A stretch of DNA of 64,000 bases from Promerops cafer. Its lineage: Eukaryota; Chordata; Aves; Passeriformes; Nectariniidae. The notes under the pieces were generated by a model. That model worked only from the letters and a program-made list of their open reading frames with translations. It searched no databases and had not been told where the DNA came from. Shown piece by piece: positions 21,897-35,060 of the stretch (position 1 is the first letter of the stretch; each line of letters begins with the position of its first letter). The DNA lies in contig VZSE01002883.1 in assembly GCA_013398275.1 (NCBI GenBank), positions 75,203 through 139,202 of the forward strand. The letters are read 5' to 3'. A program made the position numbers and the translations under genes.

Positions 21897-23699
21897 AGGA
21901 CTCCATGATTCCCTTCTGTATTGTGGAAATCCTTCAGCCCCACCCCACCCTGTTTCACCGTGCCCTTAGTGCACAGGACATATCAGAATTCCCAATTTTT
22001 GCAGGGAGGAGCTGCTCCTTGAAGGCGGAGCCAGCAGAGCATCACCCGGCGCTGGGCTGGGGGGCTGCTCCTCCATGAGACACCTCTAGGCACGGCGAGT
22101 GGGAAAACAAGACTTTCTCAGGTTTCTGAGCATTGCGTTCTATTAATAACCCCCCAAACCACCCCATGGTCCCCCTCCCCAAATCCTGGGAGCGGGCAGC
22201 TCGGCTGGAGCATCTCGTGGCGGACTGGCACATCCCCTGCTCCCGCTGATTGCTGCCCGCGGGGCGCCCGTTCCGTGCGCGGATGGCCGTGTACCTCAGC
22301 CTCTCTCTCTTTATTGCTCCCCATTCAAATTCAAGGCTTGTTTAATCAGCAGACATTAGCAACTCGACAGAAGTCTGGCTGGAAGGGAAAGAAGGGGGTG
22401 GGCAGGCAGCGGGACTTGGGAATGTGCTGCTCTGGAGAGCAGGGGCTGCCCCTCCCGCGTTGGATTCACTGCCCAGCAGGGCAAGGGAGGAACTGCGGAG
22501 TGGGACGCAGGAAATCACCAGGGAGAAGCGCTGGAAAGGACACAGGATCCAGGTGACGGTGCTGAGCGCATCCCAGCGGGGCTCTGGGACCGGGCTGCCG
22601 GCCCAGCACGAGCTCTCCTCCTCCGGGGTTCAGATTGCTGGGAATCTGGGGGGAAAGATTTTCCCCTTTTGATGCAAGATGTTGGTTTTCCAAGGTGGGC
22701 TTTTGTTCTCCCAGCAATGATTCCCACAATCCTAGCTGCCTCCAAGCCCCTGCTCAGCCTTCCAGCCCCTCTTTGCTGTGTGCTCAGCCCTCTGGGGTGG
22801 AAGATCCTGGGAAACAGGGGCTGGTTTTGCCACAGGAGACCTGTTGGCATGGTGAGATTGTGTTAATCAGTGAGGCACCCCCACTTCCATGGGGTGATGC
22901 TGTGGGGGGCAGCAACCACCCATCCCTGGAGCACCACTGGCTTCTGTCACTTGCAGTTGCTCACTGGTTTGGATCAGGACATGGGATCAACTGGGAATGT
23001 GTTTGGAAGCAAATATCCCAGCAAATATCCTGCAGCTGACTCTCCAGGTTCCTCTGTCAAGCAAAAATTCTGCATGAATTTGCAACATATAAATCATCAA
23101 GAGGGCTGTTTGCAGCTCTAAGCTGTCCCAGGAAAAGGGCAATTCCTGTTTAAAACCATCCAGATTTCTCTCCAAACCCCCTTGCTGAAGGCATTGCATC
23201 CATCCCATTGCACTGGAAATGGAGTCCTCCTCCATTCCCCAGTGACAACCCGGCCCTGTCCCATGGGACCAGGGCACACTGAAAGTGGCCGGCAGGGACA
23301 CACAGCTTCATTTTCTGTCCCTCGTTAGCAGCCTAATTAGGAGGTTCTTTATGCCTTTCACATTCAGTTCTTGCAGCAGAGCCATCTTCCTATTGATTGA
23401 GCTACAAAAGTGGATAAAACCCCCATAGTTCTGAAGGGAATGGCCAAATATTGATACTGGGAGAGAGCTGATGCCTTATAAATAGTGAGTTATGCTTCTA
23501 ATTATGTAGGCGCTCTGTTTCTGGTGCTGTAGGTGATTCCCTTCAATATTCCAGGTCAGATCTTCAGCTGGAATTTATTTTAAAGATGGAAAACAAGGCC
23601 AAAAAAACCCACTAAGAAAAACCCTAAAGAATTAATTTTTTAAAGTTCTTTTAAGAAGGGGAGTCCTATGGGTGGGATTCATCCCCTGTAACTTGAGCC
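21897..23699. other. Unique sequence, GC-rich near 22.2 kb
   Basis: 22190-22300 has a modest cluster of CpGs but is too short and weak for a CpG-island call. No gene is recognised; the remainder holds only short spurious frames. Confidence 0.5.
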
Positions 23700-23749
23700 A
23701 CCCATGGGCTTTAAGGTCCTTTCTGTCACTCACCATTCTGTAACTCTCT
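23700..23749 (+). mobile_element. CR1 3' end fragment, diverged
   Basis: 'gggctttaaggtcctttctg' then 'caccattctgtaactctctg' resembles a CR1 3' terminus. Confidence 0.55.
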
Positions 23750-24345
23750 GTAGGAGTACATGGGGAGGGAAGAAAAGATGGAAGCACAATATTCAAATAT
23801 TTTGGGGGACCCAGGATCCCACATGGATGTTGAAGCATGATCTGCACTGACCTACCTGAGCCCTTTGAGATCCTCAGCCCTGGGACTGCGGATGTGAGGG
23901 ACAGACCCCCAAACCACATCAGGGGATGAGGACATCTGCCCACATCTGGAGCAGGCAGGGGAGTCTGGCCACATCCCAGCTGGCTGCAGCAGGCAGAGCC
24001 AGCACAGAAACCAGTCAGCACCCAGAAATTCCTGCCTCCCTGGGTGCTTTGGTGGGGTCTTCACATCTGGAGCACACCCAGGAAGGGGCTGACACCCCCT
24101 CCTCCCTCTGTCTTGACAAGTGGCCCCAAACAATCCTTTGGGATCTGCAGGCAGCCCTGTAGGGCTGGCAAGGCAGAGGATCTGGGGGGATGGGACCCAG
24201 GACCCCTGTCCCCATCTCAGCAGGGTGCCATGAGGCTCTGCTCTGAGCTGTGTCTGGGTTTCCGTGAGGGTGCGTGGGTTTAAATCAGGCCCTTAATGTT
24301 ATTTGAGCATGGATTTGTTCTTTATTTTTTTCCATCCCTCCTCCC
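23750..24345. other. Unique non-coding sequence
   Basis: Nothing recognised. Confidence 0.5.
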
Positions 24346-24402
24346 NNNNNNNNNNNNNNNNNNNNNNNNNNNNNNNNNNNNNNNNNNNNNNNNNNNNNNN
24401 NN
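24346..24402. other. Assembly gap (57 Ns)
   Basis: Run of N flanked by pyrimidine-rich sequence (CCCTCCTCCC and TTTTTCTTTTTT), so the missing part is probably a pyrimidine tract. Confidence 0.99.
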
Positions 24403-24755
24403 TTTTTCTTTTTTGTGGTTTAGTTTCTCTCTTAACAGGAAAAAATGATCAAAAATAAGAAAACAATCACTGTTTGAAAGTGAATGAAGGGCGCTTTCTC
24501 CCCTTCCCCCATGCTTTTTTCCTACTTTGACATCTCAGTGGTTTTTTTTTCTTTTAGCCGCGGTTTCTGGGATAGGTGATAACTGCCAGTAATAGGATTA
24601 GCATTGATTTCTTTAGCAAGAACAGAGATGTGGCAGTTCCAGCCATTTACTGAACTGCCAGCTTTGAAATATCAAAAAAAAGAAAGAAAAAGAAATCTGC
24701 AGAAAAAAAGCTTCTTGCAGCATTTTAAAGAAAGGAAAGCCTATGTGAATTAAAA

Positions 24756-24850
24756 TACACACATACACACACACATGCATGCACACACACACTCACAGCC
24801 CAGCACATGGGGTGTATAAATATATATATTATATGTATATTATATATATG
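24756..24850. repeat. Compound CA / TA microsatellite
   Basis: Interrupted (CA)n at 24756-24798 and interrupted (TA)n at 24815-24849, separated by ~16 bp. Confidence 0.9.
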
Positions 24851-26882
24851 GATCTCACTCGGTGCTTTTTTTGTTATGGTGTGATAAAGGATCAAAAGAG
24901 CTGTCTCTGTTCTAAGCTTCAAGAAAGCCTTTTTTAAATTCATTTGGCTTTCTTTAGCTTTCACTTGCTAACATATTTTAGGAGCTAATCTTACATATTT
25001 ACTATTGTATCCTGACTTTTTTTAACCTTGAAATTCAAGCAAAGACAGAATGAGAAAGGGGGGAAAAAATAAAGGATTCCAAAGAGAAAGAAGGAGGGAT
25101 GAGCCCATGGAAGGCTGCACTGTCTCCTCTGCCTGGAGGCATAACGTGAGACCCACCCAGTGCTAACTTTGGTGTGGCACGTGTTCTCCTTGCTGCTAGC
25201 GGGGGGTCCTGGGAGGGATATGGATTTGAGGTGCACCCACCAAAGGTTGGGTTCTACCCTCAATCTGTTGTGAACCCCCACCTTGGCCCGACTGTCTTTG
25301 CTAAGAGCATTTCTCAAGGGCCAGCTCGGGTTGAGCCAAATCTGCAGCAGCTTAAAAGCCAGAGTTTTAGGAGACTGGAATGGTATTCCCTGTCTTTCCC
25401 AGGATGCTGGAGGGTATCAGGTATTCAGTATCTACTGATTCTGCTCTTTGACTTGCATTCAGCGAGAGGAGAAGGTCCAATGGCAACATCTGAGCAGAAG
25501 GGGAAGGTCCTGTGTAAGGACCGGGTGCTGCCTGGGAAGGTGTCTGCAGATTCCATCTCAGGGCTGTTCTGAGCACAGTCCAGGCCTGAGGAGAGACCCT
25601 GTCCCCACTGAATCCTCAAGAGTCCAAAGGTTGTGCCATTCAGGAGAGGACTCAACCCTGTTATGGAAGTGTTTGTCTGTCTCATCGAGTGGAGCTGACG
25701 AACCACTTTTGTGGTGGTCGTGCAAGGGGTGTCTGCAGTGACTCATTGTCCTCACACACAGCACAGAGCTCAGAGCAAGATGGAATCAGAGCTCCTTTTT
25801 CAGCCTGGAAACCCAAAACAACAGAGCAACACAAATCATGGTCAGCAAGAAGAAAACCCTCACTGTGGGAGGAACCTGTGTGTGACTTCCAGCTCAGCTT
25901 TCTCCTCTAGCAGCAACTCAGCTCCATAAAGAGTTTGGGATGGATTCTCATGCAGAACCAAGTAAAAAGCAGAGGAGGGAGACAATAAAATCTGTTATTA
26001 GTAGTTACAGTAGGGATTAATTAAATTACATGCAAATTGCTTGTTGTCACATGCAAGGGAATCTCTCAGTGGACCTACACACGGTGGCCAAGTGCTTCCA
26101 AGGAGGATATTCATGGACCCAGCCAAACTTAGATCGGGTCACTACCCTCTATCTTTGTGCATGAAGAGACCCTGGGCTTGTTCCTCTTGCTGTCCACCAG
26201 CTGGAGATGAGACCTCTGTGCTGGAACAAGCATCACCAGCCACGTGCCTTTTCCCGTCCTGGTGTGCCTCTCCCATAATTTGCTTGGAGTCACATGTGGA
26301 TTTGTAGGCACACAGGCTGGTGGCTCACCAGCTCTGGGAGATTTGCATTTCTGTGTTCTTATTAACAATCGCCCAAAGATCCGTGATGCTCATTTCACAG
26401 CCTCACCTTCATTGTGCCCTCTAATCCACGTCCCTGGGGTCTACTTCTGACATTCAAGCTTCAGAGCAGCTTACAAGCGCCTATTTTTTTTTAACATCAA
26501 ACTGCAGAAGGAATTATTGTTCCCTTTTTTTCTGCAAACACGGACCTCCTTTCTCCACCACCCCCCTCCTTAAAATGCTTAAAGCCTTGCCACGATTACA
26601 CCACGGGAATGCTGGGGCTGGTGGTGGGGTGGATGTGCTCCAAACCTTAAAGTGTTGAGGCTTTGGGGATGGCTCCTGGCAAAACCAGTAAGGCAAATCT
26701 CCCAGCTGCTCTGCAGCGGGATGGAGGAGGGAAGGGGTTATTTGATGTAGTGGTCAAAAGCATGGAAATACACTAATCCTGAGTTCTTGGATGGCATGGA
26801 AGAGGCAGGAAAGGAGCTGTTCAGCTGTGGAAGCTGAAAGCACGGTATCATCTCATCTTTTGAGAAGTTTGGTGGTAAATTG
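24851..26882. other. Unique non-coding sequence
   Basis: AT-rich to about 25050, then mixed composition. No gene or repeat recognised. Confidence 0.5.
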
Positions 26883-27093
26883 TAGAATCATGGAGTTGCC
26901 TGGTTTGGAAGGGACCTTAAAGATCATCTTCTGCCATGGGAAGGGACACCTTCCACTATCCCAGGTTGCTCCCAGTCCCATCCAACCTGGCCTTGAACAC
27001 TTCCAGGGATGGGGCAGCCACAGCTGCTCTGGGCATCCTGTGCCAGGGTCTCACCTTCCTCATAGGGAAGAATTTCTCCCCAATATATCTTGT
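26883..27093 (-). mobile_element. CR1 3' end fragment, ~210 bp
   Basis: Reverse-oriented: 'tagaatcatggagttgcc' tail, 'ggaagggaccttaaagatca', 'gggaagggacaccttccac', 'cttgaacacttccaggg', 'gggatggggcagccacagc', ending near 'agggaagaatttctcccc'. A small deletion removes part of the 'ctagttccaaccccctgcc' segment. Confidence 0.92.
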
Positions 27094-28095
27094 AGGAAGA
27101 ATGTTTCCAAAATGCTGGAAAGAGGAGTTTCAAGGGTGTGCTTGGACTAATGAAAGAGTTGTTAGAAGAGTTAGAAAGACCAGGTCTTTCTGTGCATCCA
27201 GCCTGGTTGGCTTTGTTGGATGGTGTGACCAGTGTGGTCATAATTCTACATTTTTATGTCCTTGAGCATCCAGCATGTGACTGTATGGATACCTGTTCCA
27301 GGCCTGATGGCATTTGGACCTGCTCAGCTCTTCCTAGCAGCAGACTCTCCTGGATGGAGTTCCTGGCCTGGGACATCTGCTATGGATTAAGGACAAACTC
27401 TATTCTGCCACAGTCTCCCACTGCCGTTACTCCAACCTAGACCACATTAAATTTATTTTCTGGCATTCTACAAATACTTAATGCCTCAAAAATAGATTCC
27501 AAAGGAATAGGTTATAATTAGCCTTCTCCTGCCTCATAGGAAAAGCTTTTCCATTCCAGTCCCACTTTCTGTGGGTCTAATTGCAGTGGTGGCACTGCAG
27601 AACATCCACAGTCTTTCCCAGGACTCTCTCAGCTCAGGAATCTCTTTCTATCTCTTTCTCTTTAATTTCCTGCAATTAGTGATGCCATAACTACTGTGCA
27701 CAGCAGGGAGACTTGGAGAAGGGACCAGAGCCAACCTCCCTGAAGGATCCCACCTTCCTTCTCTCCCCGTGCCAGGGCTCTGGGCTCTCCTGGGGAGGGT
27801 TTGCCTGGAACGCCGCTCCTGGCAGCTTTTGGCTTCATGGATCCTGCTGGTATTCAGTGCCTGGGTCTTTCATGTTCTTGATAATGTTTTTATAGAAACC
27901 TGCTCCTCAGCACTTCTTCCCACCGGGACAGTGCCTGGCACAGCAGCTCTGCTCAGGGGAGACTTGGAGACCAAGCAGATCTTCTGAGATGTTCCTCCCT
28001 GGATCCACCAAACCCCACAGTGCTAGAGAAGCACTGCAGCATCCAAAAACCATTTAACTGGCAGACTGGGGGCTGCTAGGACAGCGGGGTCAGTG
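27094..28095. other. Unique non-coding sequence
   Basis: Nothing recognised. Confidence 0.5.
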
Positions 28096-28460
28096 AAATC
28101 CTAGGAATAGGGAGGTGGAAGGGGACCTTGGGATGACCTTTGCAGCAGCACCAGCTGGATCACGCTGCTCCAGGTGGGTGAAAAGGCCCCTCCATCAATG
28201 CAGGCACAACCTGCTCCCCCAGAGCCGGGCCCTGCACTTCAGCAGCCTCAGCCCCGCGGCCCCAGCCTCAGTCTCTCCTGCTGTGTTTTAAGCTCACTAC
28301 TTATCTTACCTACCAGGAAGAAAAGCTATCCCTTCCTCTTTCCATAAGCCTCCTCTGAACTCAGAGATTAGAGCGATGTCCCACCTCTCCTCCAGCTGAG
28401 CAACCCGAACTTCTTCGATCTTTCCTCAGAGGCATTGTTTTCTGCTCTTGTGATATTTCC
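28096..28460 (-). mobile_element. Old diverged CR1 LINE
   Basis: The 3' end is seen as 'gaaatcctaggaataggg' plus 'ggtggaaggggaccttggg'. The RT C-terminal end is seen about 300 bp further on as 'tcctccagctgagcaacccg', matching the usual 'ctccaggctgaacaacccc'. The middle is poorly conserved, so the boundaries are approximate. Confidence 0.5.
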
Positions 28461-29317
28461 CATCTCTGTTCTGGGGACTTGCTGCTAAAGAAACATCATG
28501 CATGGACAAATGTAGAGTCAAACGCAGCAAAATAATTGTGTGAATATGTTACAATTTCAGGAAAGGGCTTCATTTTAGGGCATTCTGAATCTAATGGAAT
28601 TGGAGTGTATGTTTGCTTACTTTAAAAATGCAGCGCTTTGATTCCACCAGATGAAATGATGATTCATTAAAAGGAGTAGAGCAATTTTTTTTCCTTTTAA
28701 GCTGCTACCTTTTTGGAATTAAGATATTCCACTCACAAAAAGCAGGAGACCTGGAGGACCAGGGTGGCTCCTGAGCACTTTGGTCTAACCCACTGCTATT
28801 GCAAAGCAATATGAATAAATAAATCAAAAAGTAAAGCAAATAACCCAAAATGCCATTGAGCAGTTTCACAGAGGCCCTGGAAAAATCCATCCAGACTGCT
28901 GGATTGCTCCAGATGATGGTTGCTCTAATAATTAAAGCCTCACTGTGAACTTCCTCTCTTGCTTCTTGGAAAACCTGTGACCTTGGGTTTGGAAAAGAGA
29001 GTTGGCTCTGAAAAGGATTTGCGTTTTGGGAGAGATTTTTTTTTTTTCCCCTCCTAGATGGGGACATTTATCTGGGACCTTGGAGTGACAAGGTGTGGGA
29101 CTTCCCTTTCCAGCCTGACCTGGTGCCTCCGTGGCCAGGTGTGAACCAGGTGCACCAGGGAGTTAAATCCAGAGGGGTGACAAAAGGCCAGAAATGCCAG
29201 AATAGTCTCATAGAGTGGGACACGCCACAGCTCCTGTGGAAATAAATGGAAGGACAAGTAGCATCCAATGTGGCATAACAAAGCACCAGGGAAAGATAGG
29301 AAGGTAAAGAAAGAACC
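28461..29317. other. Unique non-coding sequence
   Basis: AT-rich around 28500-28700, with a short T-run near 29037. Several small CCTGG/CCAGG hairpins near 29110-29165. No gene. Confidence 0.5.
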
Positions 29318-31100
<1,783 letters not shown>

Positions 31101-31250
31101 GAGGTTGCAGACTCCCCATCCCTGGGAGTGTCCAAGGCCAGGTTGGACTTGGCCTGGAGCAACCTGGGACAGTGAAAGGTGTCCCTGCAGGGGGTGGGAC
31201 TGGATGAACTTTAAGGTCCCTTCCAACCCAAATCATTCCCTGATTCTATG
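31101..31250 (+). mobile_element. CR1 3' end fragment, ~150 bp
   Basis: 'ccatccctgggagtgtccaa', 'ggccaggttggacttggcct', 'gaaaggtgtccctgcag', 'ctttaaggtcccttccaacc', 'cctgattctatggctc'. Confidence 0.92.
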
Positions 31251-31650
31251 GCTCTGAGGGTTCCTGAATGGGAATGGTGGTGGTCAGCATTTCCCTCAAA
31301 CTTGCCTTCACACGAAGTCCATCCCGGTGAGATGTGACCCTTCTTGCAACCACAGCTGCTCTGATGTTTTGGGACTGAAGCAGTTCCCGATCACAAAAGG
31401 ACTTTTTGCCAAAAATCAACATTTTCTATGGGAAGATTGATTTTCATGGAATTTCTTCCCAGGGAAATGAAATGAAATGCTTTCTCTGGTGACAAAGTCT
31501 ATCTCTGTATCTGTCTGAGTGTCTCATGGGCTTCCCAGGAAGCCTGTGCAGTAGCTTAGTGGAATATGTTCATCCCAGTGCACAATAGGTGGGATTTTTG
31601 AGTCATCCCTGAGTCAACCCAGATGGGTTGGGATGGAGGGCACCTGTAGG
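31251..31650. other. Unique spacer between two converging CR1 copies
   Basis: Nothing recognised within 400 bp. Confidence 0.5.
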
Positions 31651-31925
31651 TCATGGAATCATAGAATCATGGAATGGTGTGGATTTGAAGGGACCTTAAA
31701 GCCCCTCTCACTCCACCCCCTGCCATGGGCAGGGACATCTTCCACTATCCCAGGTTGCTCCAAGCCCTGTCCAACCTGGCCTTGGACACTTCCAGGGATC
31801 CAGGGGCAGCTGCAGCTTCTCTGGGCAACCTGTGCCAGGGCCTCCCCACCCTCAAAGGGAAGAATTCCTTCTGTGTATCTGACTTAAATATCCCACTGAA
31901 CCCATTACCACTTTCCCTATCCTTC
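31651..31925 (-). mobile_element. CR1 3' portion, ~275 bp
   Basis: Reverse-oriented, with a good octamer-type tail ('catggaatcatagaatcatg'), then 'gaagggaccttaaagcccc', 'ccatgggcagggacatctt', 'ttggacacttccagggatcc' and 'gggcaacctgtgccagggcc'. Its 3' ~150 bp are complementary in orientation to the copy at 31101-31250. Confidence 0.93.
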
Positions 31926-32999
31926 CAGTTCCTGATGAAGGTCAAGCTGGACTTGACCCAGGACATCATTCCAAAGTGCAGTGTCCTGCTCAGGATGTTT
32001 TTCTCAACTTTATCTTCCAAGGAAAGGCTCCAGGATTTTCCCGTTCAGCCTGGCCTTATCATAAACCAGACTTAAACTGTTGGAGATTCCTTCCAGATGA
32101 AGATCCATGCTTTTTAGTCATCTCTATTTGCAACAACCTTCTTTAACAGGAGATAAATGAAAGGGTTTTCCTGCCAGTAGTCCCGTGGAGCATGGTGGAG
32201 AATCTTTCTGCTCTCTTTCATGGAGGCTGTGAGATGCCATGCCTCAGTTGTGGTTTTGGGAAGCTTTTTGGCCACAGCCCAATTTTTGTGCTGGAGGACC
32301 TTGGGGGAGCACTCCCCAAGCCAAGAGGAGCAATGGAAATCAGAAAGGACTGATAAATCAGGAATGAGCATCAACTCCAAGTGCCCCTGGTGGCTGAGGA
32401 GCAAGGGGGATGTTTCCTCCAGCTGTATCTGCAAGAGGCTGCGTCATCCCCAAAATAAGGTTTAACTACCCCTCACTTCCCCTCCTGTCAGAGGCAGGAG
32501 GTCGGGGCAGCGTTCCTGCTGATGCTCTGCGTGGCATTCCCTTCTTCTCCCCTGTTTAATTCTCCTTGCACAAGATCCGTGCAGCAAGGGATGAATTTCA
32601 GCCATAAAGATTGCCAGACAGCTCCCGACTTTCACACCACGGGGAAAGGAGCAGCCTTCCGAAATGCTATTCCAGGGTGCTGCAATCTCTCATCCCACAC
32701 ATCCTAAACCCCCCAACCCCCTAAAACAATGGCAGCCTTTCCCTGCCAGGTCGCCTCCAAACGTGCTCTGCGATAAAAAGCCCTGCCTGGTTCTGTCATT
32801 AAACTATTCCAGCAATGCCAGGGCTCCCACTCAGCTGCCTCAACGCACAAACCATATTTCCCATTTATTTGTTCCGTTTGTTTATTTTACTGGACCACCC
32901 CATGAACCTGGGAGAAACACGCTGGAAAAAAAAATTATAGCAACGCCAACTATTCTGGGAGATACACGAGCCCCTCCATGTTTATCAGGTTGAGGGCAC
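31926..32999. other. Unique non-coding sequence
   Basis: No gene or repeat recognised. Confidence 0.5.
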
Positions 33000-33240
33000 T
33001 GTATTTTGATGTCAATAAGCAATTTTTCCAGCCCGGTCTCCTGCCCGACCCTTTTAATCCATCAATATATTATTAGAGATAAAGTTGGTGGAAGCCTGCT
33101 GCAGTTAGAAGATAAATGACATCTCTGAAGTCAGGCATTAAAGACTAGATTAAGGCCTTGTGACACCGTTTTCAGTGCTCATCTGTGCACTTCTGTTCAA
33201 CCTATCACACTGAGTGACAAGAAAGAAAAATAATGAACTG
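33000..33240. promoter_or_regulatory. Candidate conserved non-coding element
   Basis: Repeat-free AT-rich block (TTGATGTCAATAAGCAA, ATCAATATATTATTAGAG, ACTAGATTAAGG) with dense TAAT/ATCAAT cores. Inferred from composition only. Confidence 0.33.
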
Positions 33241-33245
33241 GGCCA

Positions 33246-33300
33246 AGGAAAGAAGAAGGGAAAAAAAAGGCAGAAAGAGAGAGAGATTTTTTTCCCCCCT
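33246..33300. repeat. Purine-rich tract with short GA repeat
   Basis: AAGGAAAGAAGAAGGG through GAGAGAGAG, then a short T-run. Confidence 0.7.
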
Positions 33301-33439
33301 AACACACAAACTACATCAGTTCACACTCAGGATTAGACTGTATTTTAAAAAAGGGGAAGGGGGAGGCTAGAACTGGATGGTACTATACAGATTAAAATAG
33401 GAGAAAGGGGAATCTGAATGAGGAATTTCAGTTTGGTTT

Positions 33440-33580
33440 TGTCCTGGCTTTATTTTATTTTATTTTTATATTTTATTTCATTTCCCTTCTTTTCATCCTT
33501 TTAATAGAATTTTGTTTTTCATTTCAGCCTTTAATTTCCTTTCCTTTCTTTTCTTTCATTTTATTTTTTTCCTTGCAGGA
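33440..33580. repeat. Pyrimidine/T-rich low-complexity tract
   Basis: About 140 bp, almost all T and C with TTTTA iterations, ending CCTTGCAG. The polypyrimidine-AG end resembles a splice acceptor, but no exon-like frame follows. Confidence 0.75.
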
Positions 33581-34439
33581 GTGACCTAGTTGAGTTTACA
33601 GGATCCTAAGGGTTTTGTCTGGAGCTAAAGCAAATCCCATTTAGGACCAAGGAAATACATCCTTTCCAGAGACCAAGTTAAAATGTCCACGGATGGAGAC
33701 CTCCCCTCCCTCTCTCCATTACATCCTTTGTCTTGGTGCAGTGCTGGTGTTGTTTGGTTGGAGTGGGTCAGTGCTGATTTTAGAGACACGTGTGCACATC
33801 CAGGTTTTGGGTTTCAGAATTGGTAACCCCACCCTTTCCTTCATGGGCACAGCCCCTCAGCCAAAAATATTCCCAATGATTTTTCTAGAGCAGCCAAATG
33901 CTGCCAAAAATGGGTGCAACTCTTCTGTGACCTGACCCGTTCCTTTGTCCTCCCAAAATCAAGGTTCCTTCCAGCTGTCCCAGGCTTTGAGCAGCACCCA
34001 TGCCTTGGCTGAGCATCCTCAGCACTGGCATCAGGTTTCTGCCACCATGCTGTGGTGGGGAAGGTCTTTGTCCTGTCTGTGTTGGACAGAAGATGACAAG
34101 TCAACCCGAGCATCCTCCTCTGCACTGGACCAAATCCAAGGCTGTTCCAGGCTCTAAAAGGACCTGATGATCACACTTGGTGTCCCGAGGCTGCCTTGAG
34201 AAGGGCTGTTGTTGTTGTTTGGGGCACGCCTGCCCATTGCTGTCCCATTGTGGTGACAGAGACCCGGCCGTGGAGGCACAGCAGGTCAGGAAGGTTCTGA
34301 GACATCTACAGAAAGCAGGGCTGTGAGGTCACAGTCAAGGATGGAGGGGAGCAGGGCTGTGTCTAACCTCCTCCTGGAGCGGAAGGGAAGGGAAAAGTGC
34401 AGTTGTGTGTGGGACCTGGCGTGGGCCCCTGTGTGGATC
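33581..34439. other. Unique non-coding sequence
   Basis: No gene recognised. Confidence 0.5.
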
Positions 34440-34520
34440 TCTTCACCCTGACCCATCGACTCCCACCGCGCTTGGCCTCTTCCGCCGCGAGACGCCCAGC
34501 CTTTGGCAGAACGGGTTGTC
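34440..34520. other. Small CpG cluster
   Basis: About eight CpGs in 80 bp (CATCGACTCC, CACCGCGCTT, TTCCGCCGCGAGACGCC), against a CpG-poor background. Too short for a standard CpG island. Confidence 0.55.
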
Positions 34521-34719
34521 ACACCAGTGGGAAACTGGCCAGAGACACCTTGCAAGGGGTCTTGTCCCACCATTTGGGACAGCTACCCAGTGGGAGACCC
34601 TCAGTGGTGGCAGAGCAGAGCAGCCGGGGCTGGATCTCTCCTGGGATGTCTCCCGCCCTGCCGGGGTCTCCGTTCCCTACAGTCTGTACATTGCTGCCGC
34701 CTTCTCCTTTTGAAGATAT

Positions 34720-35060
34720 TTTTTAATGTCTTAAAAAAAAAAAGATTACTTTGTTACAATCATTCAGCAAAGGGTTTCTGTGCCTGTAGAAAATATTAAT
34801 AGACTATTATGAGGTCCTACAACTAATTTTTCCACACATATCATCTGTCTTTGCATGGTTATTAAACTCCAACAATATTTCATGCAATGCTTTCCTGCTA
34901 AATTAATTTGGTTTCTTCTTCTCCTGCTTCTTTTTTTTTTCCTCCTTCCACAACCTTTAAAATTAAATTGAATCTTCATAATTATGGCTTTTTTTGTTGT
35001 TCCTCATATCTTTTTCTTTTCAATTTTCCTATCAAAGTGGCTATACAGTTTAATAAAGAT
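34720..35060. promoter_or_regulatory. AT-rich block, candidate conserved element
   Basis: Begins with an A-run (34731-34743) and continues with AATATTAATAG, CTAAATTAATTTGG and TTAAAATTAAATTG. Repeat-free. Low confidence because AT-richness alone could explain it. Confidence 0.25.

Noticed and set aside
22190..22300. GC-rich segment considered as a CpG-island promoter
   Set aside because: Too short, CpG density is modest, and no first-exon-like frame is adjacent.
33440..33600. Polypyrimidine tract ending in CAG, like a splice acceptor
   Set aside because: No open, protein-like exon or donor follows; T-rich tracts are common in this window.
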